Positions 25,657-34,614 of a DNA stretch of 64,000 bases are shown here, one piece after another. The notes beneath the pieces are model-generated. The model saw only the letters and a program-made list of their open reading frames with translations, was not told the origin of the DNA and did not search any database. Numbering within the stretch: the stretch's first letter is position 1; each line of letters begins with the position of its first letter. The position numbers and the translations under genes were made by a program. Origin of the DNA: Hyphomicrobiales bacterium (GTDB lineage Bacteria > Pseudomonadota > Alphaproteobacteria > Rhizobiales > Beijerinckiaceae); contig CAKNFP010000001.1 in the NCBI GenBank assembly GCA_930633525.1, positions 248,001 to 312,000 on the forward strand. The letters are read 5' to 3'.

Positions 25657-27074
25657 GGCTGCGGCTCCTCATCCGGGAACAGACGGCGCATGTCGCCCAG
25701 GCTCTCGAGAGACCTGATCCGCCCCAGGAGATCCTGTGCCGTGGGCGCGGGCATCACCTGCGCCATGTTGGCCAGGAATTTCTTCTCCAGCAGCGCGTCG
25801 CTGATGGGGTTGATCGGCTTGCCCGTCGAAGCATTCTGCTGGGCGCTGAATTGCCGGCCGTCGCGCATGGTCACCGTGATGCGGGTCGCCTCAGCGGCGT
25901 CGCGCGCTTCCGCTTCGCTGGCGAAACTCAGGCCGCCCTGCATGGTAACCTTCGCCATCTCCGCGCGAATGGCGGGATTGACGAGGTCGTCCGCGTTCAG
26001 ATCGGCCGCCACGAAGTCGCCCCGGTGCAAAATGCAGCCGAGAGCGTAGGACAGCGAGAATTGCGCCTGCGTCACGTTCTGCGGGTCTTCGAAGGCGAGA
26101 TTGGCGGCGATATGCGGCGTGACCTCGCATCGCACACCCGCGACGTCCCGTGCCGACACCGCATTTTCCGCCAGAACCCGCATAAGCGCCTCGGCGGCTG
26201 CCTGCACGGACGAGCAGGCCGGATAAAGCTTGTAGGAGGCACCTGCATCCTGGAAGCTGCCGAGCCCGGCGAAAGCTTGGTCGGTCCAGCTGCCCGCATT
26301 AATGACGCGAATGAAACCGCGAGGCCCTTCGAAGGCATCGAGCGGCGCTTGTACGCCCTTGCGCGCCAGCAGAGCGGCTCGCAGGCCCGTTTCGCTGGCG
26401 CGCGCGCACAGCAACGGCTTCATGTCCGAACCAACGCCGATCCGCAGGCCACAGGCCTGCACGGCGGCGATCGCCAGTGCCTGGGCCGTTTCCTCACGCG
26501 GGAGCCCCATCAACCAGGCCGTCGCTCCGGCGACGCCGACCGGACCGAGAACCCCCGTGTTGAACCAGCCCTTGTAGAACAGGCTGTCGCGATCCTTGCG
26601 ATAAGGGATGTCGGAGAGGCTTTCGGCGAGCGTCCGGACGATCTCTGTACCGATCGCAAAGGCCGCCAGGAAGCGCTCACCCGTGGCGCCCTCGCTCTCG
26701 GCGAGCGCGAACAGGGCCGGGAACAGCGCGGCCGGCCCGAAGACCATGCCGCGATTGAAATTGGCGTCGAAATCCAGCACATGCGCCGCGGTCGCGTTGG
26801 CCCGTGCCGCCGCGATGGGCGCCACGCGACGCATCGTGCCGAGCACACGGGACGGCCCCGCTGCTGCCTCGTCCAGCACCTCCTCGCGCACGAGCCGCGC
26901 GAGCGGCATGCCCAGGCCGGCATGGGCGACGCCGACGACGTCGATGACCGAGCGGCAGGCGGCAGCCTTCGCCACGGCCGGGATGGCCGTGGCGGACAGC
27001 CCCGCCATCCAGTCCGCCATATGTTGCGCGACCGCCACCGACTCGGCGTGCGGCGTCACCATCGCCATGCTCAT
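25653..27074 (-). CDS. MmgE/PrpD family protein
   Basis: 473-aa protein of the 2-methylcitrate dehydratase/cis-aconitate decarboxylase/IDS-epimerase superfamily. Typical stretches are VIDVVGVAHAGLG, HVLDFDANFNRG (the conserved His-Asp area), and YPACSSVQAAAEAL in the C-terminal half. Many family members outside the methylcitrate cycle act in catabolic operons on carboxylates. It is coupled by ATGA to the hydantoinase-like gene upstream (27071-27074) and to the opine-dehydrogenase-like gene downstream, so the three probably act in successive steps. The substrate is unknown. Confidence 0.85.
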   Translation of the reverse strand: MSMAMVTPHAESVAVAQHMADWMAGLSATAIPAVAKAAACRSVIDVVGVAHAGLGMPLARLVREEVLDEAAAGPSRVLGTMRRVAPIAAARANATAAHVLDFDANFNRGMVFGPAALFPALFALAESEGATGERFLAAFAIGTEIVRTLAESLSDIPYRKDRDSLFYKGWFNTGVLGPVGVAGATAWLMGLPREETAQALAIAAVQACGLRIGVGSDMKPLLCARASETGLRAALLARKGVQAPLDAFEGPRGFIRVINAGSWTDQAFAGLGSFQDAGASYKLYPACSSVQAAAEALMRVLAENAVSARDVAGVRCEVTPHIAANLAFEDPQNVTQAQFSLSYALGCILHRGDFVAADLNADDLVNPAIRAEMAKVTMQGGLSFASEAEARDAAEATRITVTMRDGRQFSAQQNASTGKPINPISDALLEKKFLANMAQVMPAPTAQDLLGRIRSLESLGDMRRLFPDEEPQP

Positions 27075-28471
27075 GCGGTCCGGGCCGCGTGCTGTGCCTT
27101 CGCCTGCCGGCCGAAGCCCTTCTCGCCCACGACCTTGCCGTCCTGGTAGATGGTCTGTCCCCGCAGGAGGGTGCGGACAGGCTTGCCGACGAGCTTGCGG
27201 CCGGCGTAAGGGCTCCAGCCGCACAGGCTGAGCACGTCCTCGTCCCGAACTTCGTATTCGGTATTGAGGTCGACCAGCACGAGATCGGCGTGATAGCCCT
27301 CGGCGATATGGCCCTTGTCCTTGAGGCCGAAGAGCCGCGCCGGCGTCTGGGACGTGGCTTCCGCGACGCGTTCAAGCGTGATCTTGCCGTCGCGGGCGGC
27401 CGTGAGGAACATGCTGAGGTAGAACTGCGCGGATGGCGTGCCGGTATGAGCCTTCCAACCGTCGGTCCAGCCGATTTCCTTCTCCTCGCGCATATGGGGC
27501 GCGTGGTCGGTGGCGATGATGTCGATGGTGCCGTCGTTCAACCCTTCCCACAGGCCCGGCACGTTCTTCTCCGGCACCCAATAGGAGAGCGCGTAGGAGC
27601 CGAGCCGCTGGATGGACGACCAGTCGCAGCCGAGGAACAGCGCCCAGGGGTTGATCTCGCAGGTGACCTTTTGGCCCGCGGCCTTGGCCTTGCGGATCAG
27701 GTCCACGCTGCCGGCGGTCTGGGTGTGGAGGATGTGGAGATGGCAGCCGGCGGCCCGTTGCAGGCGCAGGAGCGTCGCGATCGCCGTCTCCCAGATCACG
27801 CCGTCATAGGCGGCATAGGCCTTGGCATAGGCCAGCGCGTCACGCTCGCCACGCGCCCAGTATTCCTGCTCGATGACGTCCATGAGCGCCTGGTCATGCG
27901 GATGCACCATCAAGGGCACGCCTTCCCGGGCGCAGGCCTTCATGATCTCAAGGATCCTGCCGTGATCGTGCACGCCGATGCCGGGCATATGCGGGTAGTC
28001 GCGGCCGGTATCGACGACCATGAAGAACTTGAACGCGGCGATGTCCTGGTCGGCGAGGCCGGCGACTTCTTCGAGGATCGTGGGCGCCGGGTTGAAGTTC
28101 CAGTCGACTACGGCATCCGTCTCGTAGATCGCGAACTGGTCCTTGAGGAGCTTCAGGTTGTTCGGGGGCGGGTTGACGTTGGGCATCGCCACCGAGGTGG
28201 TGACGCCACCAGCCGCGCACTGGAGGGTCGCGGTATAGATGGTGTCCTTGTACTCGAAGCCCGGGAGGCTGCCCTGGCGATGGTGCGAGTGCATGTCGAT
28301 GACGCCGGGGAATACCGCAAGGCCCTTTGCGTCGATGATCTCCGCGCCGTTCGCCTCTGGCGCGACGTCCCCCTTGAAGATGCCACTGATCCGGCCGTCG
28401 GTGACGGCGATGGAGCCTTCGAAACGGCCTTCCGGCGTCACGACGAGTCCATTCTTCACTAGGGTATCCAT
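27071..28471 (-). CDS. Dihydropyrimidinase/hydantoinase/allantoinase-like amidohydrolase
   Basis: 466-aa cyclic amidohydrolase with a binuclear metal site: HSHH (DMHSHHR, near residue 59), a carbamylatable Lys in AFKFFM, then VHPHD, LHILHT and TDHAPH. The C-terminal beta-sandwich ends with GWSPYAGRKLVGKPV, as in dihydropyrimidinase and allantoinase. It should open a cyclic amide such as a hydantoin, dihydropyrimidine or allantoin-like ring. The ATG at 28471 follows AAGGA. It sits directly behind a CobW-type GTPase gene, which may deliver its metal. The precise ring substrate is not readable. Confidence 0.88.
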   Translation of the reverse strand: MDTLVKNGLVVTPEGRFEGSIAVTDGRISGIFKGDVAPEANGAEIIDAKGLAVFPGVIDMHSHHRQGSLPGFEYKDTIYTATLQCAAGGVTTSVAMPNVNPPPNNLKLLKDQFAIYETDAVVDWNFNPAPTILEEVAGLADQDIAAFKFFMVVDTGRDYPHMPGIGVHDHGRILEIMKACAREGVPLMVHPHDQALMDVIEQEYWARGERDALAYAKAYAAYDGVIWETAIATLLRLQRAAGCHLHILHTQTAGSVDLIRKAKAAGQKVTCEINPWALFLGCDWSSIQRLGSYALSYWVPEKNVPGLWEGLNDGTIDIIATDHAPHMREEKEIGWTDGWKAHTGTPSAQFYLSMFLTAARDGKITLERVAEATSQTPARLFGLKDKGHIAEGYHADLVLVDLNTEYEVRDEDVLSLCGWSPYAGRKLVGKPVRTLLRGQTIYQDGKVVGEKGFGRQAKAQHAARTA

Positions 28472-28500
28472 GAGGTTTCCTTTTTCGGGAAGTAGATGGT

Positions 28501-29640
28501 TCAGCCCGCGAGTCGTGAGGGCTCTGGCCGGCTTGTGATGGTCGCGAGGACGCGGGAGACGTAGTCGCGCGTGAGGCCTCGGGTGATGAAGACGATGCGC
28601 GAGGAGGTCCCGCTCGCCGGCCAGCTCGGCAGCTGGAATGGCGGGTGGAACAGGCGCTGGACGGATTGGACCACGACGGGTTTGTCCTGGCCCTCGATGT
28701 TGAGGATGCCCTTCACCCGGAGAAGGTCGTCGCCATGGGCGATGACCAGCGCGTCCAGCCAGTGCGCCACATGCTCCCAAGCGAGCGCCTTATCGAAGGT
28801 CAGCGTGAATGTCGTGAAATCGCTGCCGTGATGGTGGTGCGAATGCTCATGGGCGTGGCCATCATGGGCATGGTCGTGATGGGTGTGGTCGTGGGCGTGA
28901 TGCCGGTGCGCGGCGTGCGCTTCCGAATGCTCATCGGTCTTGGCGGGCGCCAGGCCCGATGCCACGAGCCAGGCATCCATGTCCCGGACTTCCGCCTGGG
29001 GATTGAAAGCGCCGGGTTCGAGCAATTGCGTCGGCATGACCGGCGCGGAGGAAGACGACAGAAGGACGCGCGCGGAGGGGTTGCGCGCCTTGAGGAGCGC
29101 CACCAGCTCATCGGGCACCGTGGCAAGGTCTGTCTTGGACAGGATGATGTCGTCGGCGACAACGACCTGACGCGCGGCTTCCTCGAAATCCGTGATGGTG
29201 CGTTGCCCGTGCAGCGCGTCCACCACCGTGATGATCCGGTTGAGCACGTAGCGGCCAGCGACCGGGAAGGTCATCAGCGACTGGATGACCGGGACGGGAT
29301 CGGCCACGCCGGTGGTCTCGATGAAGACCCTGGTGAACGGGCGGATTTCGCCCCGCGCGCGCTTTTCATTCAGTTCGCGCAGGGTCGTCACGAGATCGCC
29401 GGACACCGAGCAGCACAGGCACCCTGTGCTGAGCTCGATGGTGTTGTCGTTGCTTGCGGCGATCAGGGTGTGATCGATCCCGATCTCGCCGAATTCATTG
29501 ACGATGACCGCAACATCAGCAAAGGCTGGATCGCGCAGCCACGAATTCAATAGGGTCGTCTTTCCGCTGCCAAGGAAACCTGTCAGCAGATTTACGGGAA
29601 TACGTTCCTGGTTCATCATGTCCATTCCGGCGAGGGCCAT
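28501..29640 (-). CDS. CobW/COG0523 family GTP-binding protein with His-rich loop
   Basis: 379-aa G3E GTPase. Walker A is TGFLGSGKTT (about residues 20-29), the metal-binding CxCC motif is GCLCC (about 73-77), the switch region has ETTG, and the base-specificity motif is SKTDL. Between the GTPase and the CobW C-terminal domain lies a loop with more than 20 histidines and several Asp (about residues 225-265), suited to zinc, cobalt or nickel binding. Such proteins insert or supply metals to client enzymes; the adjacent metal-dependent amidohydrolase is the obvious client. It is 30 bases upstream of that gene. In-frame ATGs at 29625, 29619 and 29616 are alternative starts. Confidence 0.9.
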   Translation of the reverse strand: MALAGMDMMNQERIPVNLLTGFLGSGKTTLLNSWLRDPAFADVAVIVNEFGEIGIDHTLIAASNDNTIELSTGCLCCSVSGDLVTTLRELNEKRARGEIRPFTRVFIETTGVADPVPVIQSLMTFPVAGRYVLNRIITVVDALHGQRTITDFEEAARQVVVADDIILSKTDLATVPDELVALLKARNPSARVLLSSSSAPVMPTQLLEPGAFNPQAEVRDMDAWLVASGLAPAKTDEHSEAHAAHRHHAHDHTHHDHAHDGHAHEHSHHHHGSDFTTFTLTFDKALAWEHVAHWLDALVIAHGDDLLRVKGILNIEGQDKPVVVQSVQRLFHPPFQLPSWPASGTSSRIVFITRGLTRDYVSRVLATITSRPEPSRLAG

Positions 29641-29673
29641 GCGCGGGCCTTCGGCCTGCGCATGGGATGGGCC

Positions 29674-30645
29674 TCAGTTTCCGGCGAGGAAGTTCGGATC
29701 GTAGTAATTCTTCAGGTCGAACGGCTTTTCACTTTCCTTGGCGGCGCCGACGGCTTCACTGATCTTCAGGAGATTGCGCAGGCTGTCGGGCGTCACTTCC
29801 AGCCCGCGGCCGATAGCCTTCTGCTGCTCGACAATAAAGGCGTAGGACTCGGCGCAAAGGGCCGGATCGACCTTGGTATAGGCCGCCAGAATATCGATGG
29901 CCTTCTGCTTGTTCGCCGGATCATAAATCCAGTTCGCGGCATCCCGTGTCGCCTGTGTCAGGCCAACGGCGGCCTTGCGGTTGGAAGCGGCCCAGGTCTT
30001 GTTCAGGATCAGCGGTGTCTGCAGGTAGTCTTGGGTGTAGTCGCCAAGAACCTTCATGCCGTCGCGCTGCGCCATCGAATCGAAGGGGGCGATCAGCAGG
30101 GAGCCCGCGACCTGGCCATTCTGCAGGGCGAGGATGCGATCCTTGGAATTCGCCATGGCAACAAGCTTGGCGCCCTTGCCGTCGACACCGGCCTCGATCA
30201 TCAGATAACGCAGGAGATTGGCGGTGCCGCCCTGAACGCCACCGGCGGTCACCGGCTTGCCTTCGAGATCCTTGGCGCTCTCGACGCCCTTGCCGCCGAC
30301 GAAACGCAGGATCGAATGACCGAGGATCGCGCCGGAGATCACGATCGGCGCGTTCTGGTCGATGGCGCGCATCGCGAGGTCCGCAACGGCGATACCGGCC
30401 TCGACGCTGCCGCTCGAAACGGCCTGCAACAAGGCTGGGCTGGTCGAAGCGACGAGTTCCTTCACCTCGATGCCATGCTTCGCGTAGAAGCCCTGGTCCT
30501 TGGCGATCGCGTGCAGCCAGAGCAAGGCGCTCGGCGCTAGCATGGCGACGCGCACTTCCTGCTTCTCCTGAGCCTGAACCGCTACCGGAGAAAAGGCGAT
30601 CGTCGCCGCGAACAGGCCCGTCACAAGTGTCTGCAGAAATTTCAT
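29674..30645 (-). CDS. ABC transporter substrate-binding protein, SsuA/NMT1-like
   Basis: 323-aa periplasmic binding protein. A signal peptide (MKFLQTLVTGLFAATIAFSP, cleaved after AQAQ-like VQAQ near residue 26) precedes the two-lobe NMT1/SsuA fold, with EVRVAMLAPSALLWLHAIAK at the first strand and GGVQGGTANLLRY in the hinge region. It is the first gene of the operon that continues through CobW, the amidohydrolase, MmgE/PrpD, opine-dehydrogenase-like, permease and ATPase genes. Its promoter region is shared with the divergent iclR gene and holds a motif repeated on the other side of iclR. Confidence 0.92.
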   Translation of the reverse strand: MKFLQTLVTGLFAATIAFSPVAVQAQEKQEVRVAMLAPSALLWLHAIAKDQGFYAKHGIEVKELVASTSPALLQAVSSGSVEAGIAVADLAMRAIDQNAPIVISGAILGHSILRFVGGKGVESAKDLEGKPVTAGGVQGGTANLLRYLMIEAGVDGKGAKLVAMANSKDRILALQNGQVAGSLLIAPFDSMAQRDGMKVLGDYTQDYLQTPLILNKTWAASNRKAAVGLTQATRDAANWIYDPANKQKAIDILAAYTKVDPALCAESYAFIVEQQKAIGRGLEVTPDSLRNLLKISEAVGAAKESEKPFDLKNYYDPNFLAGN

Positions 30646-30735
30646 GTCAATTCCCCATCGCTGTGGCAGGGGCCTCTTCGGGCTCCCTTAACGCGTGCAC
30701 AATCTATGACTGCCGCATATCAGCAATCAAGCTAA

Positions 30736-30751
30736 ATTGTCGTATATTGTC
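30736..30751. promoter_or_regulatory. Candidate IclR operator, copy 1
   Basis: ATTGTCGTATATTGTC in the divergent promoter between the binding-protein operon and iclR. The half-site TTGTC recurs 10 bases apart. A close match, ATTGTCGATATTTGTC, lies at 31631-31646 on the other side of iclR. Shared form ATTGTCG-N4-TTGTC. Confidence 0.5.
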
Positions 30752-30822
30752 AATTATGATGATTTGCATCTAAGTTGCGAAGCCCATAAAGAGGCGCCAC
30801 AGACGGAAACGACGAAACGCGC

Positions 30823-31590
30823 ATGACGCAGAGCAATCTCCTCGCCATCCTGCAACTCTTCGACGGCGATGCGGCCGTCCTGACAGTCGAGGACATTGCC
30901 CGCGAGATGGGGATTTCCATCCGCACGGCCTACCGCAACGTGCGGGAACTCAGCCAGGCCGAGTTCCTCGACCCTGTCACCGGAGCAGGCTATGCGCTTG
31001 GGCCGGCCTTCATTCATTTTGACAGGTTGATTCGTCAGAACGATCCGCTCATCCACATCGCCGACCGGCCCATGCAGGGGCTTCTCGACAAGGCCAACCA
31101 GGCGGCGGCGGTCATCTTGTGCCGCCGTTTCCGCGATCGGATCATGAGCGTCCACAAGGTCGACGGAGCCGCGCCGCATCTGCCGGCGAGCTACGAACGC
31201 GGCGCCGCGATGTCCCTGTTCGTCGGGGCCCCCGCGAAGGCGATCCTCGCCTTCCTGCCAGATCGTGCGCTCCAGGCGCTCTACCTCAGGCATGAGGAAG
31301 AGCTGCGCCATGCCGACGGGCCCTCGTGGAATGATTTTCGGGCGACGCTGAAGGAGGTGCGCCGGAAGGGGTTTTCTGCGACCACCTCGGAGGTCGGATC
31401 TGGGCGCCTGGGAATTGCGGCGCCCGTATTCCGCCGCTCGGTTGTCGTGGCGAGTCTCAGTCTCGTCCTCGATGCGGGCCTTGGTTCGAATGCCGAGAAG
31501 ACAGCTTTCTACGCGGAGGCAGTGATCGGTGCGGCCCAATCGATATCGGCGGAGCTCGACAAGCACGAGGCGCAGATATCACGCCCGTAA
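30823..31590 (+). CDS. IclR family transcriptional regulator
   Basis: 255-aa regulator with an N-terminal winged helix (LLAILQLFDGDAAVLTVEDI, then ISIRTAYRNVRELSQAEFL) and the C-terminal IclR effector domain (from about residue 75; GAAMSLFVGAPAKAILAFLP and LGIAAPVF). IclR proteins bind small carboxylates or aromatic ligands and act on adjacent catabolic operons. It is divergent from the seven-gene importer/amidohydrolase operon and lies just before a plus-strand enolase-superfamily operon. Repeated ATTGTC motifs on both sides suggest it could control both. Confidence 0.92.
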   Translation: MTQSNLLAILQLFDGDAAVLTVEDIAREMGISIRTAYRNVRELSQAEFLDPVTGAGYALGPAFIHFDRLIRQNDPLIHIADRPMQGLLDKANQAAAVILCRRFRDRIMSVHKVDGAAPHLPASYERGAAMSLFVGAPAKAILAFLPDRALQALYLRHEEELRHADGPSWNDFRATLKEVRRKGFSATTSEVGSGRLGIAAPVFRRSVVVASLSLVLDAGLGSNAEKTAFYAEAVIGAAQSISAELDKHEAQISRP

Positions 31591-31983
31591 ATTAAGTGAT
31601 ATGCGCGCTTTTGGTGCGGCGATATCCTGTATTGTCGATATTTGTCAGCTCATTTGGCTGGATGATGGCGCTCGATAACCGCGTGACGCGCTTTATCAGG
31701 AAATATTGTCCCTGAATTATCGTTCCCTGGATATGCGCAAGCCGCGAAAGCTTTTCGCTTGAGGGCCATGCCTCCGCGCGGCTGCGGACGCGTCGACGCC
31801 TCTTGCGCAGGCGCTTCAAGTTGTATATTTGTCGAACATCATCGAAGCGCTCCTCACGAGGGGGTGCTTCGCACAGGAGGGCGCAGGCGTTTCGTCCACC
31901 CGACGTGGGTGGGGGAGGGATGACGGCGCAACCGCAATAATCCGGCTGATCAACGGCCGGCCGATCCGCATGGGGATAAGACC
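31591..31983. other. Intergenic region between iclR and the enolase-superfamily operon
   Basis: About 390 bases with no convincing gene on either strand. It contains the second candidate IclR motif (31631-31646), a further TATTGTC at about 31706, and mixed-composition DNA leading to the GGGGATAAG ribosome site of the next gene. Confidence 0.45.
31631..31646. promoter_or_regulatory. Candidate IclR operator, copy 2
   Basis: ATTGTCGATATTTGTC, matching 12 of 16 positions of the site at 30736-30751, with identical outer parts ATTGTCG and TTGTC. It lies between iclR and the downstream plus-strand catabolic genes. Confidence 0.45.
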
Positions 31984-33102
31984 GTGAAAATAACGGATGT
32001 CGAAAGCATCATCCTGAGGCTTCCCGTGGTGCGCGCCATCGGGGACGGCTGCCAGTCGGTGCTTCTGATCCGGGTGCACACGGACGAGGGCCTCGTCGGC
32101 ATCGGGGAGGCCCATACCAATCCGCTCGTCAGCAAGGCAATCCTCGATGCGCCGTTGTGCTCGGTCTCCGCGGAGGGCTTGCGCAGCCTTCTGATCGGTG
32201 AGGATCCGCGTGACATCGGCCGGCTCTGGGACAAGATGTACAAGCACTCGGCGACCTACGGCCGGCGCGGTGCCCTCATGCATGCGATCAGCGGGATCGA
32301 TATCGCGCTGTGGGACTTGTTGGGGAAGATCGCCGGACTGCCGATCCATCGCCTGCTCGGTGGGCCGCGCCGGGAGGCTGTCCCGGCTTATGCCAGCGAC
32401 CTGTCCCAGCCTGACCTTGGCGATACTATTGCCCTTGCACGCCGCCACCGGGAGACAGGCTTCAAGGCGATGAAATTCGGCTGGGGCGGCCTCGGGCAGG
32501 ATCCGCGCGCCGATGCCCGCGCAGTCGCCGCGATCCGCGCGGAGATCGGCGACGCGATGGATCTCATGATCGATATCGGCGTGCCGATGCCGCTCGACGA
32601 TGCGCTTTATCTTGGCCGTGCCTTTGCCGATTCCGGGGTTTACTTCCTGGAGGAGCCGCTGTCGCCGGATGATGTGTCCGGCTTCGCGCGGCTCGTCGCC
32701 CAATCGCCGACGCCGATCGCCACCGGCGAGAAGGAAACCACGCAATATCCCTATATCGACCTGATGGAGCGGGGCGGCCTGCGCATCATCCAGCCGGATG
32801 TCGCGCGGGTCGGCGGCATCTCGGAGGCCGTGCGCATCGTTCACCATGCCGAGGCCCGAGGCGCCCGCGTCATCCCGCATTGCTGGTCGACGGATATTCT
32901 CGTCGCCGCGACATTGCATGTCCTGGCGGTGCAGCGCGACGCGCCCTACCTCGAATTCAACGCCACCGACAATCCGCTGCGCACCGATCTCCTGGTCGAG
33001 CCCATGCGTGTCGTCGACGGACTCGTGAGCGTGCCGGACAAGCCCGGCCTTGGCATCACGCTGAATGAAGACACGATCGAGCGCTATCGCTGGAACGGCT
33101 GA
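31984..33102 (+). CDS. Mandelate racemase/muconate lactonizing enzyme family protein (enolase superfamily)
   Basis: 372-aa enolase-superfamily enzyme with an N-terminal capping domain and a modified TIM barrel. Metal ligands are the Asp in LMIDIG, the Glu in FLEEPLSP and the Glu in TGEKETT; the KxxKFGWG segment (about residues 160-167) carries the base at the end of strand 2, and VIPHCWSTD gives the opposing His. Members dehydrate or racemise carboxylates by abstracting the alpha proton. The start is a GTG with GGGGATAAG just upstream. It is 12 bases before the MlrC-like gene, so both share a transcript. Substrate unknown. Confidence 0.9.
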   Translation: MKITDVESIILRLPVVRAIGDGCQSVLLIRVHTDEGLVGIGEAHTNPLVSKAILDAPLCSVSAEGLRSLLIGEDPRDIGRLWDKMYKHSATYGRRGALMHAISGIDIALWDLLGKIAGLPIHRLLGGPRREAVPAYASDLSQPDLGDTIALARRHRETGFKAMKFGWGGLGQDPRADARAVAAIRAEIGDAMDLMIDIGVPMPLDDALYLGRAFADSGVYFLEEPLSPDDVSGFARLVAQSPTPIATGEKETTQYPYIDLMERGGLRIIQPDVARVGGISEAVRIVHHAEARGARVIPHCWSTDILVAATLHVLAVQRDAPYLEFNATDNPLRTDLLVEPMRVVDGLVSVPDKPGLGITLNEDTIERYRWNG

Positions 33103-33114
33103 GGATTTGCGGAC

Positions 33115-34614
33115 ATGCCCAATATCGCCATTGCTCGTTTGGGGCACGAAGGAAACAGTTTCGCGAGCATCAAGGCGACACTGGGGGATTTCAAGAATTT
33201 CGAATGGGCGAAAGGCGAGGAGGCGGTGTCCTTCTATCGCGGCACCAACACCGAGATCGGCGGGGCTGTCGCCTTCTTCGAAACCCGTCCGGAGTGGCAG
33301 CCCACCTATTTGCGCTGCACCTTCGCCACGCCTTCCGGCGAAGTCACCCGGGATGCTTATGAGGAGCTTCTCGCGGAGCTCCTTGCAGGGCTCGCGGAGG
33401 GGCCGCCCGACGGATCCGGCCGTTGGGACGCGGTCTATCTCGGCCAGCACGGCGCGATGCAGGTCGAGGGTATCGACCATGCCGACCACGACCTCCTCAT
33501 CCGCGTGCGCGAGGTCATCGGCGATACCCCGCTCGGGGCGTCCTATGACCTCCACGCCAATATCACGCAGCCGCAGATCGACCTGTGCGATATCGTCGTG
33601 GGCTACAAATGCCATCCGCATACGGACATGGCCGAGACCGCGCAGAAATGCCTGTCCTTGCTTTTGAAACGTGTAGCCGGCAAAATTCATCCGGTGGGCG
33701 TGGTGCGGCCGATGAACGCGCTCCTGCCGAGCATCAATGCGCGCACGACTGACGGTCCGATGGCCGAAGCCGCCGCCTTCGCCAGGGGGCTTGCCGAGGG
33801 CGCGGGCCTGCTCGATCTGACGATCTACCAGGGCTATGCCTACGGCGATCGGCCCCATGCCGGCGCCTCCGTCGTCGCCTATGCCGATGGGGACAGCGCG
33901 TCAGCGGAGCGGGCGATCAGTGCCACGCTCAGGGAACTCCGGCGGATCCGTGATCGCCTGTTCATCGCGATGCCGACGGCGCCCGGCGGCATGGCACGCG
34001 CGCTTGGCATCGCCAGGCAGGGCCAGGGCCCTGTCGCCGTGATCGACTCCGCGGATTATCCCGGCGCCGGCGCCAATGCGGACACGCCCGGCCTGCTCCG
34101 CGCGGTGCTGGACGCCCGGCCCGACGTGCCGACGGTGATGGCGTTCTTCTGGGACCCGGCGACCGTTGCCAGAGCGGCCGAGGCCGGTATCGGGGGAGAG
34201 ATCGAGGTCGCGCTGGGCGGACGGCTGACACCTGACTTTGGCGGTCCGGTCACCGCGCGGGCGCGGGTGACGCGCCTGACAGATGGGCGGATCGTCAATA
34301 CCGGCCCGTTCTGCAACGGCCTTGCCTTCGACTATGGCCAGACCGCCGTGCTGGAAATCGAGGGCATCCAGGTCATCGTCACCGAAACCTGTCTGACAGT
34401 GACGGATCCGAGCTTCTTTGATCTTCACGGCATTGACCTCAGCCGTATTGGTATTCTCGCCATCAAGGCGAAGAACCAGTTCCGCGCGGCTTTCACCAGC
34501 GTCTTCCCGACCATGATCGATGTGGATGTGCCGGGGCCGGCGGCCTACGACTTCGCGAGCCTGCCGTTCCGGCGCGTGCCTCAAACGCACTTTCCCTTCA
34601 CGCGGGACATGTAG
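33115..34614 (+). CDS. M81 family metallopeptidase (MlrC-like)
   Basis: 499-aa protein of the MlrC/M81 family, named for the microcystin-degradation peptidase; the wider family occurs in many amino-acid catabolic operons where it probably cleaves small amides or isopeptides. Family motifs: NIAIARLGHEGNSF at the N-terminus, YLGQHGAM, the zinc-site stretches DLHANIT and YKCHPHTDMAETA, and YQGYAYGDRPHAG. The C-terminal MlrC domain begins near residue 300 with VAVIDSADYPGAGAN. It follows the enolase-superfamily gene closely. The actual substrate is not known. Confidence 0.88.
   Translation: MPNIAIARLGHEGNSFASIKATLGDFKNFEWAKGEEAVSFYRGTNTEIGGAVAFFETRPEWQPTYLRCTFATPSGEVTRDAYEELLAELLAGLAEGPPDGSGRWDAVYLGQHGAMQVEGIDHADHDLLIRVREVIGDTPLGASYDLHANITQPQIDLCDIVVGYKCHPHTDMAETAQKCLSLLLKRVAGKIHPVGVVRPMNALLPSINARTTDGPMAEAAAFARGLAEGAGLLDLTIYQGYAYGDRPHAGASVVAYADGDSASAERAISATLRELRRIRDRLFIAMPTAPGGMARALGIARQGQGPVAVIDSADYPGAGANADTPGLLRAVLDARPDVPTVMAFFWDPATVARAAEAGIGGEIEVALGGRLTPDFGGPVTARARVTRLTDGRIVNTGPFCNGLAFDYGQTAVLEIEGIQVIVTETCLTVTDPSFFDLHGIDLSRIGILAIKAKNQFRAAFTSVFPTMIDVDVPGPAAYDFASLPFRRVPQTHFPFTRDM

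Noticed and set aside
31816..33858. 680-codon open frame on the minus strand
   Set aside because: It is antisense to the enolase-superfamily and MlrC-like genes, both with clear motifs. Long antisense frames are expected in GC-rich DNA; its translation has no family features.
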